A program made the translations under genes and the position numbers. A stretch of DNA of 8,866 bases from JAJRVH01 sp964505995 (lineage in GTDB: Bacteria > Pseudomonadota > Zetaproteobacteria > Mariprofundales > Mariprofundaceae), in contig CAZDLB010000075.1 of NCBI GenBank assembly GCA_964505995.1, positions 1 through 8,866 on the forward strand, written 5' to 3'. This document shows, one piece after another, positions 7,650 through 8,866 of this stretch. Each line of letters opens with the position of its first letter. Position 1 is the stretch's first letter. The notes under the pieces are model-generated. The model searched no databases. It worked only from the letters and a program-made list of their open reading frames with translations, and was not told where the DNA came from.

Positions 7650-7655
7650 ACCTCC
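7650..7655 (-). promoter_or_regulatory. ahcY ribosome-binding site
   Basis: GGAGGT lies 4 bases before the ATG at 7645 and only 1 base before the GTG at 7648, which decides the start in favour of ATG. Its first two G residues (7655-7654) are also the last two bases of the anti-Shine-Dalgarno hairpin at 7654-7685. Confidence 0.85.
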
Positions 7656-7685
7656 GTTTATTCAGTCTTCAGTGCAAATAAACGG
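7654..7685 (-). promoter_or_regulatory. Anti-Shine-Dalgarno hairpin (riboswitch expression platform)
   Basis: In the mRNA the 9-base arms CCGTTTATT (7685-7677) and AATAAACGG (7662-7654) are perfectly complementary around a 14-base loop. The 3' arm contains the first GG of the ahcY ribosome site, and the first two C of the 5' arm (7685, 7684) are needed for riboswitch pseudoknot P4. There is no U-tract after the stem, so control of translation rather than termination is the likely mode. Confidence 0.7.
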
Positions 7686-7740
7686 GCGCCGTTGTAACAA
7701 TGCCGAGCCTGACCGGAATCCGGTTGCAGCGCCCCTCGGC
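7683..7740 (-). promoter_or_regulatory. S-adenosylhomocysteine (SAH) riboswitch
   Basis: The mRNA strand carries the conserved SAH riboswitch pattern. P1 pairs GCCGAG (7740-7735) with CTCGGC (7707-7702). The conserved core GGGGCGCTGCAACC follows. P2 is ACCGG (7724-7720) with CCGGT (7716-7712), closing a 3-base loop. CAGG precedes the P1 3' strand. Finally AACGGCGCCC supplies the P4 pseudoknot strand, GCGCCC (7689-7684) pairing with GGGCGC (7734-7729). In the described class SAH binding turns on SAH hydrolase and related methyl-cycle genes, mainly in beta- and gammaproteobacteria. It begins 11 bases after the metK stop and ends about 38 bases before the ahcY ATG. Recognition is from the conserved nucleotides and pairings; no covariance score was computed. 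Confidence 0.93.
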
Positions 7741-7750
7741 GGAATGGAAC

Positions 7751-8866
<1,116 letters not shown>

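Noticed and set aside
6035..7681. 548-codon open frame on the plus strand opposite ahcY
   Set aside because: It is antisense to ahcY, whose motifs are unambiguous. Its composition (rich in His, Arg, Asp, Leu, Gln) is that expected from the reverse complement of high-GC3 coding sequence, and it has no domain I recognise.
7654..7685. Intrinsic terminator in the riboswitch expression platform
   Set aside because: The 9-bp stem is AT-rich in its inner part and is followed by AGGTAGTG rather than a U-run. It overlaps the ribosome site, so translational control fits better.

Overview
The window is a compact, GC-rich bacterial housekeeping region with every supported gene on the minus strand, so transcription runs from high to low coordinates. 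The F1Fo ATP synthase operon order (I-B-E-F-H-A-G-D), subunit sequences close to those of E. coli, and a SAH riboswitch before ahcY together suggest a gammaproteobacterium, less likely a betaproteobacterium. The genus cannot be read from the sequence alone.

First block in transcription order (8866 to 5964) is methyl-cycle metabolism. It begins with metK (S-adenosylmethionine synthetase, 5' end outside the window). An approximately 105-nt gap follows, holding an S-adenosylhomocysteine (SAH) riboswitch, and then ahcY (SAH hydrolase). A 90-residue exported protein with one EF-hand/dockerin-like calcium loop starts on the last base of the ahcY stop codon (TGATG). The riboswitch has recognisable P1, P2 and P4 pseudoknot strands. 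Two bases of its P4 3' strand are shared with a perfect 9-bp hairpin that covers part of the ahcY Shine-Dalgarno sequence. This gives a readable model for a translational ON switch: SAH accumulates, P4 forms, the ribosome site opens, and hydrolase is made.

Second block (5920 to 1) is the ATP synthase operon. A sigma70-type promoter (TTGAAC, 17 bp, TACAAT) lies just downstream of the small EF-hand gene, with no recognisable terminator between them. Then follow atpI, atpB, atpE, atpF, atpH, atpA, atpG and the 5' part of atpD, closely spaced and with some overlaps. atpB appears to start at TTG and atpG at GTG. Subunit c carries Glu rather than Asp at the ion site, and subunit a has extra residues in a cytoplasmic/peripheral region compared with E. 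coli.

The blocks are linked functionally only in a general way (MetK consumes ATP), but the missing terminator means methyl-cycle transcripts could read into the atp operon. No mobile element, CRISPR array, tRNA or rRNA was seen. The parts most worth a second look are the metK-riboswitch-ahcY junction and the small EF-hand protein coupled to ahcY.
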